A DNA stretch of 64,000 nucleotides from Isoetes taiwanensis (GCA_021234155.1 JAJEKV010000075.1:5966908-6030907), one strand, 5' to 3'. Positions 10,477 through 23,600 are shown, numbered from the stretch's first letter. Notes: generated by a model from the sequence alone, not told the origin. Program-made: numbers and translations.

Positions 10477-13400
10477 CTGACTGGCCTCATAGACGACAAT
10501 TCCATTCATGCAGCTTCTGTAGCACTTTCGTAGCTTATTCAGAACGCACAACTGATGTGAAAATAACTGCACGCCTTGAATCCACTCTGGTTGTTCGTCA
10601 AAATCAACAATAGGGCAAAGTTTTGCCTTCTGAAAGCACTGCGCAAATTAACATTCTGGAAGAGAATGCAGAAGGAACACATAAAACCTACCTCTTCATT
10701 TCGGCTGGAATGACTACGACTCAATGCAGCTTCACATAACTTATTATAGCACTTAATAAGCTCCTTAACTCGTTCTGTTGCAAGAACCCCAATATCAGTC
10801 GTTTCCCATGTACACTGGTCATAACCAAGACCTTTCCACTTGAAAAGCCATTCCTCATTTTCTTGGGAGCTTTGTATGTCCGCAGTTTCTTTCATTAACC
10901 TCCGTTTTGCAAGTACCCGATGTGGCTCCATCCATTCTGGATCCCATTTCAATGCCTGTACAACAGGCTGTCATGATGAATTAAGTTGAAAATTATGTCC
11001 TCATAAAGTTATAAAAATTACACTACATTTCCTTATTCCCAATTTTCATGCCATCAAGATTGACATGCTTATTACACTATAGAATGTGGAAGACAATCCA
11101 ATATAGACCTCATATACACACCACTATCAATGCTACATAACCAAGACTAATCTGATTTTTTGAGCATCCTTGTAAAATCTACAATACAAGGTTCGAGCAT
11201 CAAAACACATTCCCACCTTTCCTAGTTCGCGATTCTTCTTAAATGTAGCCAATTTTTTGGGGGCTAGTTTGAAAAGCTCATTTTCAGATATCCAAGAGTT
11301 ATGTATATGTGACCGGCCTTTCCACTTGACAAAATACATTTCCTCAAAGCCACCTCCACCCCGAGGGACATCGGGAGCTGGGAACATGTTGGAACAACTA
11401 ACAGCTGTCGAGAAATTGGTAGAACCTTGGTCATATCTTACATCCCAAATCGTATCCACTGCTAATTGTGAATTACTACAATCAGGACAGTACCATGCTT
11501 CCTTTGGTACATGACCTAGAGGTGGGTCCAAGCAACCAAGATGATAGGTATTCCTGCAACCTATCCCATCACAGCACCTGTAAACAATGGCATTAATCAT
11601 AAAAAGATATAGTAGAAACCTGCAAGACACAGTGTGCTTACAGCAGTCTTCCTCCTTGCCCACAAATTTCACAAAGGCTGTGGTGATCATCATCTGCATT
11701 TAGACATGCCCGAAATTCTCCATCCAATTTCATGCCCATCGCTCCATCATGCGGGCCATCAGCATCACTTGCTTCAAAATTTGCTGCTTCAACACCAGCT
11801 TCAAATGAGCTCTGACCACCACCACCCACATCTTCAGCATCTGTTTTGACATTCAATCCTGGAAGGCTATATGACATTAAGCAGTGTCCTTGATTGGTGG
11901 CATGCCCCATGTCACCAGGAGAAACTGGTGTGTAAGTTGGACTTTCTGGGATCTTATCAATATGACAGGAACTACAGCATCCCTCTTTACTGGAAACATA
12001 AAAAAAACATGGAATATTAGATAAGCAGGCTGTCTAAATATAGCTTCCACATGGACACAGATGCAGCTTATTACATTGCATCTTCCGTAGTTCCACAACA
12101 GTTGCACACTCCATCAGAATCTTGTGTGCCTGGACCTGCCTCATCACGTTCCACATAACTATGAGGTGTTTTTTGTTCGTGCTGTACGTGGTCCTCAACA
12201 TTCATCTGCTTCTTGGAGAGAACAACACTAGAACACTCCTTGCTGTGAAGATCCTTAACCTGCTTAGAAAAATCATCTTTGCCTTTTAACTCATCGAGCG
12301 CCTGCTGATAGACTGTCTGAGCTTCCAAAACAGCTGATTGGAAACATCTAACAATCGCTGAGTCCTTTGGTATATCGTAGTCCTCCCCAAATGGTCGCAA
12401 TAAGCTGCATTTTAACCAAATGCAGAGCAAGTTTAAGGACAACCAAACAAAAATAGACTCAAACTAAGAAAAGAGAAACTGAAGTCACAGGTGTTCATTG
12501 CTAAGAAAACGTCAGTACACTAAGAAAAAGAAAGGATAACGACACAAGTTCGAGATTGGTAAGAAACTCAAAACAAAATTTATAATGACAACACTAATCC
12601 CATTGAACACACTACACATGTGTAACATGATCCTTCAAAGAATAATTACCTCTTTCGAACAACCAGATATTCTTGAGATGAATCCAATGGATGAAAAAGA
12701 CGTACAACCTTGTGATTACCTGCCAATTTCTTTTTAACAAGTGTCTTGGGCCATTTATTTCTACATAATAACATTCCAGGCCACCATATCCCAGTCTCCT
12801 GAATCTGCGTTAAACATAAGCATCTTTGCACCATAATTATGGAAAAAGAAATGGGTAAACTTATAGAAAATACGAAGGGGAAAGAAATTGCAAACGATTT
12901 TAGCACCGTATGTGTAACGCCTTAGTATAAATAAGACATATAGAAGGAAACATCCTGGAACGCAATTCATTGAAAAGAAACAAATGAAGGAAATCAGGTG
13001 ATCTAACTTGAAAGATCTCGATCATGTCTCTATATCCCACCTTGACCCAATATACCATTGCAAGTGCCTTTTCTTCCATTGTCATTTTATCTTCAGCTTT
13101 CATAGAGGCAGATACACAGTCCACTGTGATCTGGGTCATGGTGTCTTCATCCTTGTGTTTTGCATCCTTCATGGTTGATAAATCGACAGAAAGGGACACA
13201 CATCCAGGCACAATATGCATCCCTCCCATTTCTGCACAAGCCTCCTGCATGAGAAGATGTTTAACAAAGATCGAAGGAAGAATAAATGAAACAGGCAACG
13301 GATTGAGTCTAAGTTTCTGCTAAGGTGTTTGGGGTGCTGTTTCTAAAACAGATTAGGATGATCAACATTGAATAGAAATACAGCTCTACTACTAGACGAG

Positions 13401-15925
13401 CACAAAGAATTGACTAACAGAAGGGCCAAAAAGGAAGATCTGTTCCCTATGATCCAATCATAAATGTACCTTCATGATAAGATTGGACCTCCCAGACAGC
13501 AAGAACTCACTGAACAGGGCAAGAAACCAGAATAGAAGCACAAATTGATTATCAGGAACTAGTAAAGCACATGACTTTATAGGACAAACGTCCATACAAG
13601 ATTCCTAACTTCTACCTATCATAGACTATAGCCTTTTACTAACACCCAAGAAGGCAGGCAGAGGCTCCCTTACGTAGCATCATCCAGCATACTGGCCGAA
13701 TCGAGTAAAGATAAATGGTTTTACTGGACTCGTGTTCTTAATAAATCACCTTCCACCATTTCAATATCTCCCATACGCACTTGAAACATCTAAGATAAAC
13801 GTGATTATTCGGCATGATTTGGTGCAATAAGGCAGACAGATGGAGCTCTCCAAAGCAGCTATCTACGAAAAGACAACTCAACGATAATTTCTTGAACAAA
13901 CCCACAGATAGTTTCCTTAGACATCGTACTGTACTTTGTACAGAGCATCAGAGATTATGCCACATCATCCAAGTCTTGGTCACTCAAACAATCTAGCCCT
14001 GTTTTGGCCTTGTATACCAATCTTATTTTCAATACCGTTCCAATTTAGGCTTAAGAGAATCATCGCATTCCTTTGATACAAGAAGTGATCAAGTTAAACC
14101 AACCTGTGGAGCATTACAAGAGGCATATTTTAGCTCCCAGGCATTGTCCATGCATCGCCAATTCTTTGCATTAACGTCTTCATCAAATGGAACCCTGAAT
14201 CGCATACAAGTGATGGGATCAATAAAGAAGTAATGGGATAAACCAATAGGGAAAACAGCACGCATGCATGAGCAAATGTTTTTGTGTGTTTCACCTATAT
14301 TGTAGGTCGCAGCTTTTCCTACCACATGCATCAAATACATAAGGAGACAAAAAGAAAGGAATTTATCAAGCATTTACTCTCCTGAAGAGGTAGGAACAGC
14401 CCCCTTTGCCACGTCTTTCTTATTTACATAAAGGCTTCTTGTGGTACTACCCTATCATTCTTCCGAGTGAGATTCAAGCCAGTCATATGCATCTTCCTAA
14501 TCAGATGGGTCTAGAGGCTCCCCAAAAGTAGATAGCATTCAAAATGACATACATTTATGTCCTAAAACATATCGTTGTGTTTTTTGCAACTTCCAGTAGA
14601 TAAAGATTAGGAATATTCTGCATAAGATTTAAAATGCTTTTTTATCCTATTCGGTTGCAATGCCACAGCATGAATTAATTTCTATGAGCTCAAATATGAA
14701 CCATCGAAATCAAAGTAATGTCTATTCTATTACCTACCTTCTCCATGCATGGCAATCAATGCACTTGACCCACTGGCTTCCCCTGGTATCATTATTGGAT
14801 GATGCAACTTTGTCTTCGTGCCAAGATGATGAATGACTCCTCTCTGGTGTCTGACCAGAAGAAACAGCTTTTGTACATAGATCTTTAGCAGAAGCTGGGC
14901 TGACGGCGGTGTTTCCCTTTACTGAACACCCCTTTTGGGCATCCCTCTTAGACTTGCGCGCATCAACATCAACTTGTCGTGCATTCTTCTCCGGCTTGCA
15001 TGTTTCATGCTTTGCATTCCTTCCAGAAACAACCTCAGTGTCGTGTTCCCTAGTTGAATCTTTTATAGCATTATTCAGAGCAATATTTTTCATAGATGAT
15101 GGTTCTAAACTATTCCTATTGGCCCCTTCATGTGTCTGTGACGCTCTTAGTTCTTGCTTGCCTGTATTCTTTGATCTCGTCCCTGTCTGGCCAACCATCT
15201 GGCTCCCTCCCAGCTTATCATTTGCTATGCAAAAGTTCATGCTATCAGATCCCAATCTTCTTTTCTTTGTTGATATGCTATTGTCTGTAATTTGCCTCCC
15301 CAAATCATCCATCCCCCCATCATCAATACAGGTCTGTCCTCCCAATAGTTCCCTTGTGTCTGCAACACACCAATCCAGTCACGCACAAAGGAACACAAAT
15401 TCCAGCACCAAATTATAATTTACAGAACGTTACACCAAATCCTATCATACTTCAAATTCAGATCATAATCTAAAGCAACTACAGAAACATATCTAAGGAA
15501 CTATGTTGATGACACTTACTGACGTGATCAACTGCAGGTCCAACTCCAGTACTAGAACTTTCCTGTCCTGCACCAGCTAGCTTTCCATACCTGGTTTTGA
15601 TCCTAGCTTCAGAAAATGCTTTCCTATAGTTTTTGGCATCTAACCTCCGTGCTGTTGCACACCTCCCACTCTTTGTTTGCATATCTTCATTATTCATCTC
15701 ATTTGGAATCTCTCTTGGAAGCACTAAAATTCTTTCTGTCTTACTGCTCTCAGATACCAAAGATCTGCTGCTAAGAGATGGTGTCTTTATTAAAAATTCA
15801 GGTGCCACCGCACCATGATCATTGCCTTCAATATCAACATCCTCATCTTCATCTCCTATCCAACCAATAAGGAAACAGCTGCTAGAAATATTCCCCTTAT
15901 TAGGAGAATGGTGAACCACAGCCAT
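10477..15925 (-). CDS. MOM1/CHD3-like chromatin protein, 5' ten exons (partial)
   Basis: Ten exons join in phase with GT-AG borders: 15925-15520, 15359-14738, 14194-14104, 13244-13041, 12804-12650, 12404-12075, 11989-11642, 11577-11217, 10955-10692 and 10629-10477. Together they give 978 codons without a stop. Domains are a CW zinc finger at residues 332-373 (WVKCIDCHAWRR, then WRCMDN and YASCNAP), a PWWP-like domain about 435-500 (VYWVK, WWPGMLL, LLRPF), a C4HC3 PHD finger 709-752, chromodomain 1 about 798-835 (YFVKWKGRSHIHNSW), chromodomain 2 about 843-892 (WLFKWKGLGYDQCTWE) and the start of an SNF2-like region (FSHQLCVLNKLRKCY). The IWDVR stretch and both chromodomains recall MOM1 and CHR4-type proteins that act in plant chromatin silencing. 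The end of exon 4 is a choice: 13041 (AAG|GTGGGA) fits the PWWP best, but a later in-phase donor exists. The rest of the SNF2 region is not seen; it may lie left of the window behind a transposon-filled intron, or the gene may be cut. Domain calls come from motif reading. Confidence 0.85.
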
Positions 15926-16093
15926 GGTCCCTCCATACGCCTACGCCTAATTGTGCGTGCCTAAGCCACGGAGCAATGCGACGCTCTCTCCGTAGAAACC
16001 GAATGATGGCGGAAATTCGTGGCGGGCGGCTACTTTTCGGTTTCGATTCCAAAAAGGTATAAGTGGAATACCTTTAAAGAAAAGTGAGGTTAA
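15926..16093 (-). promoter_or_regulatory. 5' flank of the chromatin gene
   Basis: This stretch lies between the start codon and the inverted-repeat element that begins at 16094, so the promoter or 5' leader is very close to, or partly supplied by, that transposon. I see no clear TATA box. Confidence 0.35.
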
Positions 16094-16306
16094 GACCCTT
16101 TTTCCACGGTTGGCTTAAAATATGGCTGTCTTATCAATACATATATAAAGCAGGTACAATTTCTGTTTGAGCCTAATATTTCCACCCTGGAAAAAAATGT
16201 GGGCATGACATGTGCCCTATAAAAAATAAAAAAGTAAATTCTATTAGTGTGACGTCACTGTGCTCTCCCTGCTGTCTGAGATGTCTCCGAATCGCCCCCT
16301 TAAGCA

Positions 16307-16372
16307 TTGGAGTCTCCAAATCGCCCCCTTTCTTTCTTTCATTGGTATTTCAATGGTATTTGGAGACTCCAA
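16307..16372. repeat. 15-bp inverted repeat around CT-rich loop
   Basis: The arms TTGGAGTCTCCAAAT (16307-16321) and ATTTGGAGACTCCAA (16358-16372) are perfect complements. TCTCCAAATCG occurs again just after, at about 16382. It lies inside the Harbinger-like element. Confidence 0.7.
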
Positions 16373-18352
16373 ATTGTCTAGGGTCTCCAAATCGGCCTAG
16401 ATTTGTCAATCCGGCCCTGCTCAACGGCAATCCCTCAGTTCCAGGTCCAGTAAAATTCTCTATGGCAACACGATTCTGAAGGTCGGATTCCCCCCAAACA
16501 GGTGGAGCGACCATGAAGCTCCGCTTCTAGCCAGTTCTCAAAATGAAAGATGTCGCGCTTTTGTTCTTATCTGCTTCCTGGGGTTCTTATCCGCTGCGCA
16601 TTCCTGAGCCAGGGCTTCTAGTGTTTCGAAAAAAAAAAATTCAAGAGTTATTTCGTCCAAAGCAATGGATGTTGCGTCCATCCCCTTCGCAAATGACAGT
16701 CAGTGAGAAGTATTGCCATAACAATCGGTGAGAAGTATTGTCATATGCATGAGTCCATTCTAATATGCAGCTGCCCATCGATCATTCGCAAGGAAAAATC
16801 ACAGGATGATTCAACGGACTCAGCATGGCATCCTTCACAATTTCTGGAACTATGGCCGCCAAATAGTAGCTGTGCCTGTCTTATATGCCACAAATTTGCA
16901 GAAGAATGAAGGTTAACAAAGTTTTTGCTCCATTTTGGCTTTCAAAAATCAGTCTCAGACCCTCTGTTAAATGCATTTTTTCTCTTATCAACTTTGTCTG
17001 GGCTAAAGGGGCCTCCAGATTGAAGAGAGCAAAATCTGCATCATAGATCCATCCCCACAAACCATCATGGGCATCATAGGTCCATCCCCTGCAAATTATA
17101 AATTCATAACTGAGATAAAATATCCGAGCAAAATCTAAGGAATTAGAGAGATTCAAAAGTTTCATGAGAACAGTGAATTGAAATCACTGTTGAAATGGCC
17201 AGAAGAAATTGATAGTACAATCCAATAAAAAAAATGCGGGTCTAACAACCTCATGCGTTCCTCTTCTCTGATGCAAACTTCTTCGGCTAAAAAGTCACAT
17301 CAAACACTTGATGCCCTTGTTTGTGACAGCTAATGCAAAGACGATGAAATAGAAGAGTAAAAGAATGAGGGCATAAATCCATAGCAACCAGGGTACTCTG
17401 CAGCATAAACAGACAGGGACGAAAGCGGAGTTGTTTTCCTACAAACATGGGAGTTATGTTCCCCATCATCCCCCCATGATGTGTTCTGCAGAGAGGAGCC
17501 CATTTTCCATAGTCTTCACTAGAATTCTAAGCTAAGAAACAATAAATCGTAATGAAACAGTTACAACACAATACTATTACAAAAATGTCTATAAGTATCT
17601 TGTTACCCATCAAGATTTGTCGTAAAGAAAATGCTCTTTAAGAAACAAATCATAAGATTCATCATGAACTTCAAAGCATTAGTTCTGTGTTCCCTTGAAA
17701 ATCTGTCTAGCATCACAATGAAAATTTTGCTGCAAAATAGGAGCCCAAGAGATGCAGCAGAGCTACGCAGACTGGCCAAAACCTAGGTGGATCTTTGCAT
17801 GTATCTGTAAGGACACCTAGAAGCTCAAAATCATTACACTAAAACAAACACCAGAATGGCTTATCTGGAAGCAAAACGGCAGCAGATCTGTCTATCGAAT
17901 ACCTGTCAATTCTTAATGCCATTAGCAAAAGCCTTTCAAGGGAAAAAAGGGATCCTTCTACTTCAGCTCTGCAATGGCGAAACAGGAAATATAATTGAAT
18001 CAATATATTAGCAAATATTTGTGGACAGAAAAAAACAAATGGCTAAATTTGTAAGGTATTTAGGGAATAATGAAGGGACTTCAGGGAATAGTGAAGGGGA
18101 TTCACTAGACTAACAGCAAAAGATCGCAATTTATGCTCAAGTTCATGATATGTCATTAGAGATCCTCGTGTCTTTGATAACATGGCAATGTTCAATTTCT
18201 ATTATGGGCACTGCAAACGTTGTATAAGTATTTTGAGCATTCAAATTTTAACATGCTTTTTGGTGCTTATCTCAAATAAAAGAAACACCTAATTTTTGGA
18301 AGGAGGATGCTTAATGGAAAAAGTAACATACTCATAATTTATCAAGCCGCTG

Positions 18353-18388
18353 AATTTATCGCGGCGGCCAAGGCCGCCGCGATAAATT
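18353..18388. repeat. 17-bp GC-rich perfect palindrome
   Basis: The arms AATTTATCGCGGCGGCC (18353-18369) and its complement (18372-18388) are separated by two bases. The right arm plus TTCTTGTA recurs at 56291-56327 in a weaker palindrome, so this is a dispersed element end or fold-back unit. Confidence 0.8.
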
Positions 18389-18481
18389 TCTTGTAACTAT
18401 AAGACAATCATTCTTGTGACATGTCTTATAAAAATTAGTTTTCCACGGCTTCATTATAAGAGATGTCTTATAATATAAGAC

Positions 18482-18919
18482 ATGTCTCATAAATTTGCTT
18501 TTCCACTACTAATCTCTGCGTGGTTTTCTTGCATGTTTTATCACAGAGAGGCACAATTTCGCTCACAATTCCTTTGTACTATGTTCTTGCAAGTCTCAGG
18601 CCAACCTATGGACAACTATGCTGACAATGCTATATATAAATGGTGTGCCAGTTATGAAAATATGAGCAAATATTACAGATCTTTGCAATGTTCCAGGCAA
18701 TGTTCCAAAAACGATCCGCAAACAGCCCACAGATGTAACGCTATGGCAGCACCTTCAGCACTGCAGGCTTCAGCATCATCTTTTGTGGGAAGCAACTTTG
18801 GCAATGCTGCTCCAAAACAGGCACCTTCTTCTGTTAAGATGATGCCTTGCAGCTGGAGTTATGGCTATGGTGGCCGGAGTCAATGCAGCTCATGCAGTTT
18901 TAAAAGTTGCTCCAGGTGA
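18482..18919 (+). other. Unrecognised 145-codon reading frame inside the TIR element
   Basis: The frame is open for 145 codons. The first 20 or so residues are hydrophobic and the C-terminal third is rich in Cys and Ser (CSRQCSKNDPQTAHRC, QCSSCSFKSCSR). I do not recognise it. It may be a captured host fragment or chance. Confidence 0.25.
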
Positions 18920-19550
18920 ACCCAAACTCGGATCCAAGGATGCTTTGAAAAAGTATGCCAATATCTGTGTTTCAAACCCCAAACAGAATGAAGGCCACTC
19001 TTGCTTGCAACGCCCCTCTCTTTGGGGCCACCATTGAGCATGAAAGCTTCAATCTTACATCCATGCTCTAACATACATCTGAAATAGACTATTCATGCCA
19101 AACTTCTGCATCGTGCTTTAACATGCAGCCGAAATAGACTATTCATGCCAAATTTTCATCTCTGCAATTTTTTGGGACCAGAAGCTCTGCACAGATGATC
19201 TGTTGGAGAAATTGGGGCTGCATTTTTTGCCCTTGATATGGCGAGGCAGAAGCGGAAGCTGGAAAATCGGACCAGCCAGCAAATCTGACAGAGGAAGAGA
19301 CGGATTCGACCTCATTTTTTGGAGCCCCACAATTTTCGGCGGAGAAGCCCTACGATTGGATAAAATTTGATGTCTTATTTTCTGGCGGGGGGTTTCCCCC
19401 GGAATAAAATGGGACTCCAAAGTTGTACGGTAGGCACATGCGACATGTCCTAAAAATTTGTGTGGAAAAACGACGATGTCTTATATGATTATGTGGCCCA
19501 ATCATATCTTCACAAATTTAAGACAGTAGTGCCATGGAAAAAGGGCCTAA

Positions 19551-20448
19551 CCTTATGAAAGGAGAAATTTTACGATGGCACCGCCACGTCTGCTCGAAAG
19601 TTCCTTCTGAAATTTAAAGGGTGAGTGAAATTTTTCGACGAAATTTTCTCCACTTTAAAATTTAGGCCGTTTTTGAACTCTAATGCAGTCGGAACTCTGT
19701 CTTTCTTGAACTTATAAAGGTCATTCTTGAGCTCGGATGCAGCCGGAACCTTTAAATTTAGGTCGTTCTTGAATCTGTCTATGACAGCCAGAAGAAGCCT
19801 TGAGAAGAAAAATGGACGGTCGCTGCCAGCCAGTCAGTCAGCCTTGAGAAGAAAAATGGATGGATGAGAAGCGTTTCCAAACAGTCTGCCCTTGTATTGG
19901 TCATGGTCATGGCGTTCGCATCCCTGGCTTTCTGTTCCAGGAAGAGATGGTCTGATAACATCGGAATGTTGCAGAAAAAAAATGTCTAAAACAGAGGTCT
20001 CAAACTGTGCATGCACCCATTCCCGGATTTATCATGCATTCTCTGCATTATCCAAAATTTCTATCAAGAAACCGGAACTAAATGATTCAAAGGAAAAAGA
20101 ACAAAAAGAAAACCCCCATGCATATGTACTTGCGATGGAGCTTCAACCTACGAGAAAATTTTAGAGCTTCAGAAGCTTTGGAGCTTCGAGTTCTTCAGTG
20201 GACGAGTCCAAGTTTTCTTCTATTGGAGAATGCATGAAACAGAGATGAAGAAGCAGAGTAGGAGACATGGCTGTGCAAAAACAGAGTAGAAGATGGCGCC
20301 GCCCAAAAACGCCGACATAGTTCAATAGAAAATTTCACTGTGTAAAAAAGCGTAAATAAGGCCGAAGTTTTAAGGTGGTTAAAATTTCATTTTTAAATTT
20401 TTTTCATGTCCACCTATTGGCCTGGTGCAGGATATCTTTATCCACCTA
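19551..20448. other. Non-coding stretch with local duplications
   Basis: About 19660-19770 holds a degenerate direct repeat built on AATTTAGGTCGTTCTTGAA and ATGCAGCCGGAAC. A 24-bp repeat beginning AGCCTTGAGAAG occurs near 19795 and 19841. GATGGCACCGCC (19573) and GATGGCGCCGCC (20291), each next to a GAAATTTT stretch in opposite orientation, may mark the ends of another small inverted-repeat element. No gene is seen. Confidence 0.4.
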
Positions 20449-20689
20449 CTAGTAACGGTGCCCAGCGTTGTTGGGCATTAGTTGAAAGTTTGTAAATGTT
20501 TTGACCGCAATGAGAAAATGCACTGACATTTATTATAACAAAAATATCCAAAGATAGTAACAGTGCTAAGCCTAGGGATTATTTGGGAACCCATAAAATT
20601 ATAAGAACAATGAAAATCGAGTGCAGTATTAACTATGCAGTTAAATTTTTATTGTTGACAACTTGAAATAATTACACATTGAAGAGGTA

Positions 20690-23600
20690 CATTACAAGAG
20701 AATATACAAGGGGTCAATTAGTGTCACTGATTGTGCCAATATATGGCCTAAAATTGCAACTCAAATGTTTTTAACAATTGATGCTATAGGTGACACATAC
20801 CAGTGACACAAAAATAGCAATAAGAATGTCACATATAATGTCAGCCCCTTTGTCACCTATAGTGTCAGTGCCAATGGCACCTTTAACGTCAAATGTAGTG
20901 TCACCTATATAGTCAATTACAACATCACCTTTAACATCAAGCATAATATCGGTAGAGTCACCTACAGTTGCCATAATGCTAAATTTATTGTCACAAATTA
21001 AATCATATTTACTGTCATTGCTAGTGTCAATTTTAATGTCGCCAATAAAGTCATTCATAATGCCGCCTATTTTCTCAGTACCAATGGCATCTTTTTGCCA
21101 ATATCAATGTCATTTATTGCTCCATTGTTGTCAAAAGTTGGGCACTCTTTATGTCAGTTACTAGGTCGTATAGAATGCAATTTGACGATATTGCCATATA
21201 TAGTGGCACTAATTAGATCATATATACTACAGTCGGATCAATAATAATATCATCAACAATAATATCACATATTCTGTCACTTTTATCAATGAATATTTTC
21301 GCTTATTGTGTCACTTATTTCATTGGATGTTTTCGCTTGATGTCACTTATAAGATCAGCTATAATGCCATCTATAGGGCAAATTATATTTCAACTAATCA
21401 TCTGAAACAACCAAGGAAACACAAATTAAAATAATATGTGATGTTTCCATATAAAATCAAAGCAGCACGGGGATTTGAACCCCATTGGCACCAGAATTCT
21501 TAGCCTTGCCACAATGCAAGGTCCCAGGTCCCAAAGGACCTAGATTATGCAAAGGGGCTATTTCCATATGCAGATGCTGCTCAAAAAAACAAATGCAATA
21601 TATTTCTTGCCTTCAAATGTTATTTTTTTTCCCAGCTATCCATGCACCAAAAGATGCTCATGCATCATTCTTGTTGGTAAGAAAGTGGACTGTAAGAATC
21701 TGTTTGAAATAAAACCAGAATGCTAAAGCACCAATAACCCTTCAATTTTCCAAAAATAAGACAATCGGCAACATTGCCTGGAAGAGCAGATTGACCTCCC
21801 TCATAGACCAGCCCACAGAAATTGACTCGTTAACAACAACTTTGGCTCTGCGAAACCTACAGAAACTTCAGTCCTACAAAACCAAATCAAATATGTCTGT
21901 GAAGGAAGAGGTCGTGTAATCCAGCCTGGCCTGCCGTAACTGAGTAGCCGTTCTGGAAGAAGATGTTAGATTTCCAGTTTCTAGAAACCTACCTAAACAG
22001 TCGTGATGCAACTATTACAGCGGAATGAAGCAGCTGTGGCTATGGTGCATCCTCGAAACCACCAAAGAGCCGCGCGGACCTGCACGCCATCGCCCACCGC
22101 CTCCAAATCTCAACCTAAAAAAAAACAGAAGAAAATATATACCTGACCCTAAAAAAGAAAAGAAATGTATATTGTACTGACCTATTCCCCAATGTCTGCA
22201 CGTGAGCCTTGCTTGCGGTAAGGGCCTGGCTGGACAGCAATTGAACATTTTCTTCACAAAGGCTATATTTTATATGAAATTGATTATTTCAAGGGAGCAG
22301 TGACCATTTCAAGTAAGTATTTGCATTTCAAAAGGGCATTAGCCAATAGCCATTCCTTGAGTAAGGCATGTAATTTGTTGAAATAGGCCAAATATTGGGC
22401 ACGTAAACCTGGGCCTCGGCCTTACGTGCCAAATATCTGCCCTCGGATGTACAGCCTCAGTCACGCATTTTTAGTTATCGGCCTCGGCCAGACCGATAAC
22501 CTTACCTAACCCACGCCGCACTAGTAAGATTATAGCATGCATGCCAAAAGTCACAGGGTCGAACTAGGGAAAGATACAAGTTGCATAAATATAACTTTTC
22601 AAGGGATTTATAAGAAAAGCATAGAGCATCAAAAGGGCATATTCTAGAAAAGTGGCTAGATACAACATTAACATGCCCCCTCGAAGGTAGGCATACATGT
22701 TTTTCTAAGGGTTTTAAAATAAAAGCATAAAGCAATGAAAGGGCATATTCTAGAAAAAGTGGTGTTAAGTGCATAGAAGCATCTAGTAGACATATTTAGC
22801 ATGCTCAAGTGTTTTTTTGTATTGCTTATTCTTATGCATTTTTGTATTGCAACTAATTCTTATGCATTTTGTTGGTTCGTCAATAAAACAAAACCTATCA
22901 TGAATGGCACTTAGTCAGCGTACTTCCATTTATATTTGGATGCGAGGACTTGAAAGCTAAGGGAAAATTTTAAACTTCGCACAAAGAACATTGAACACTT
23001 CATTAAAGAAAGATGGCTTGCTATTGCTTTATTTTTTAAAGATGGGCAAGTGCTTTCAAGTTTTAAGAGGATTTTATTGGAACTTTATCTTGAAGCAGGG
23101 CTAAAACGAGGGTTAAGAGTTCCACTAATGATACGTACAATTTCTCATTTCATTTTACTTGCAAGAACACCTTGAGGTTTACCATTTTCTTGTGCAAAAT
23201 CCTGATCCCTACAGCCTACATTCAGCTTTCACTTTGGTAATCACATAATCATCTATTGATCCAACCTACCAAAGACAAAAAGGATTTTAGTTCCATAAAG
23301 GACTTGTCAAAACTATAGCATCTTCAGTCATATTGTTAATGCTAACACTCATGGTGTCACTATATGAACTAGCATAAAAGATGACCGAATTGATGGGACA
23401 ATATCTTAGATATTGATGTTACTAATACGAACATCTATTGTGGCAATATACTATGGCCAAACAAGTATTGACGAAATAAGTGACACTCAAGGTGCTATTA
23501 TATTTCATGCTAATAACAACACTTATAATGTCACTAGTGGGCACTGACACTAATACTGATGTTATATCTCTAACAACTATTGTCGCTATATTTGATGCTA

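Larger units (their letters stand above)
16094..19547. mobile_element. PIF/Harbinger-like TIR element, 3.45 kb, non-autonomous
   Basis: The left end GACCCTTTTTCCACGG and the complement of the right end, GGCCCTTTTTCCATGG, match at 14 of 16 positions. They are flanked by TAA on both sides (16091-16093 and 19548-19550), the 3-bp target duplication typical of PIF/Harbinger and Tourist elements. A TGTCTTAT motif recurs near both ends and again at about 18400-18490, which suggests nested relatives. I see no transposase. The interior holds hairpins at 16307 and 18353 and an unrecognised reading frame at 18482-18919. Confidence 0.7.

Noticed and set aside
15096-15418. Plus-strand frames opposite exon 2 of the chromatin gene
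   Set aside because: They are antisense shadows of a well-supported coding exon.
21463-21490. GGGATTTGAACCCC, which looks like a tRNA T-arm / B box on the minus strand
   Set aside because: No matching acceptor stem, anticodon arm or clear A box is present upstream, so no tRNA gene or SINE can be claimed.
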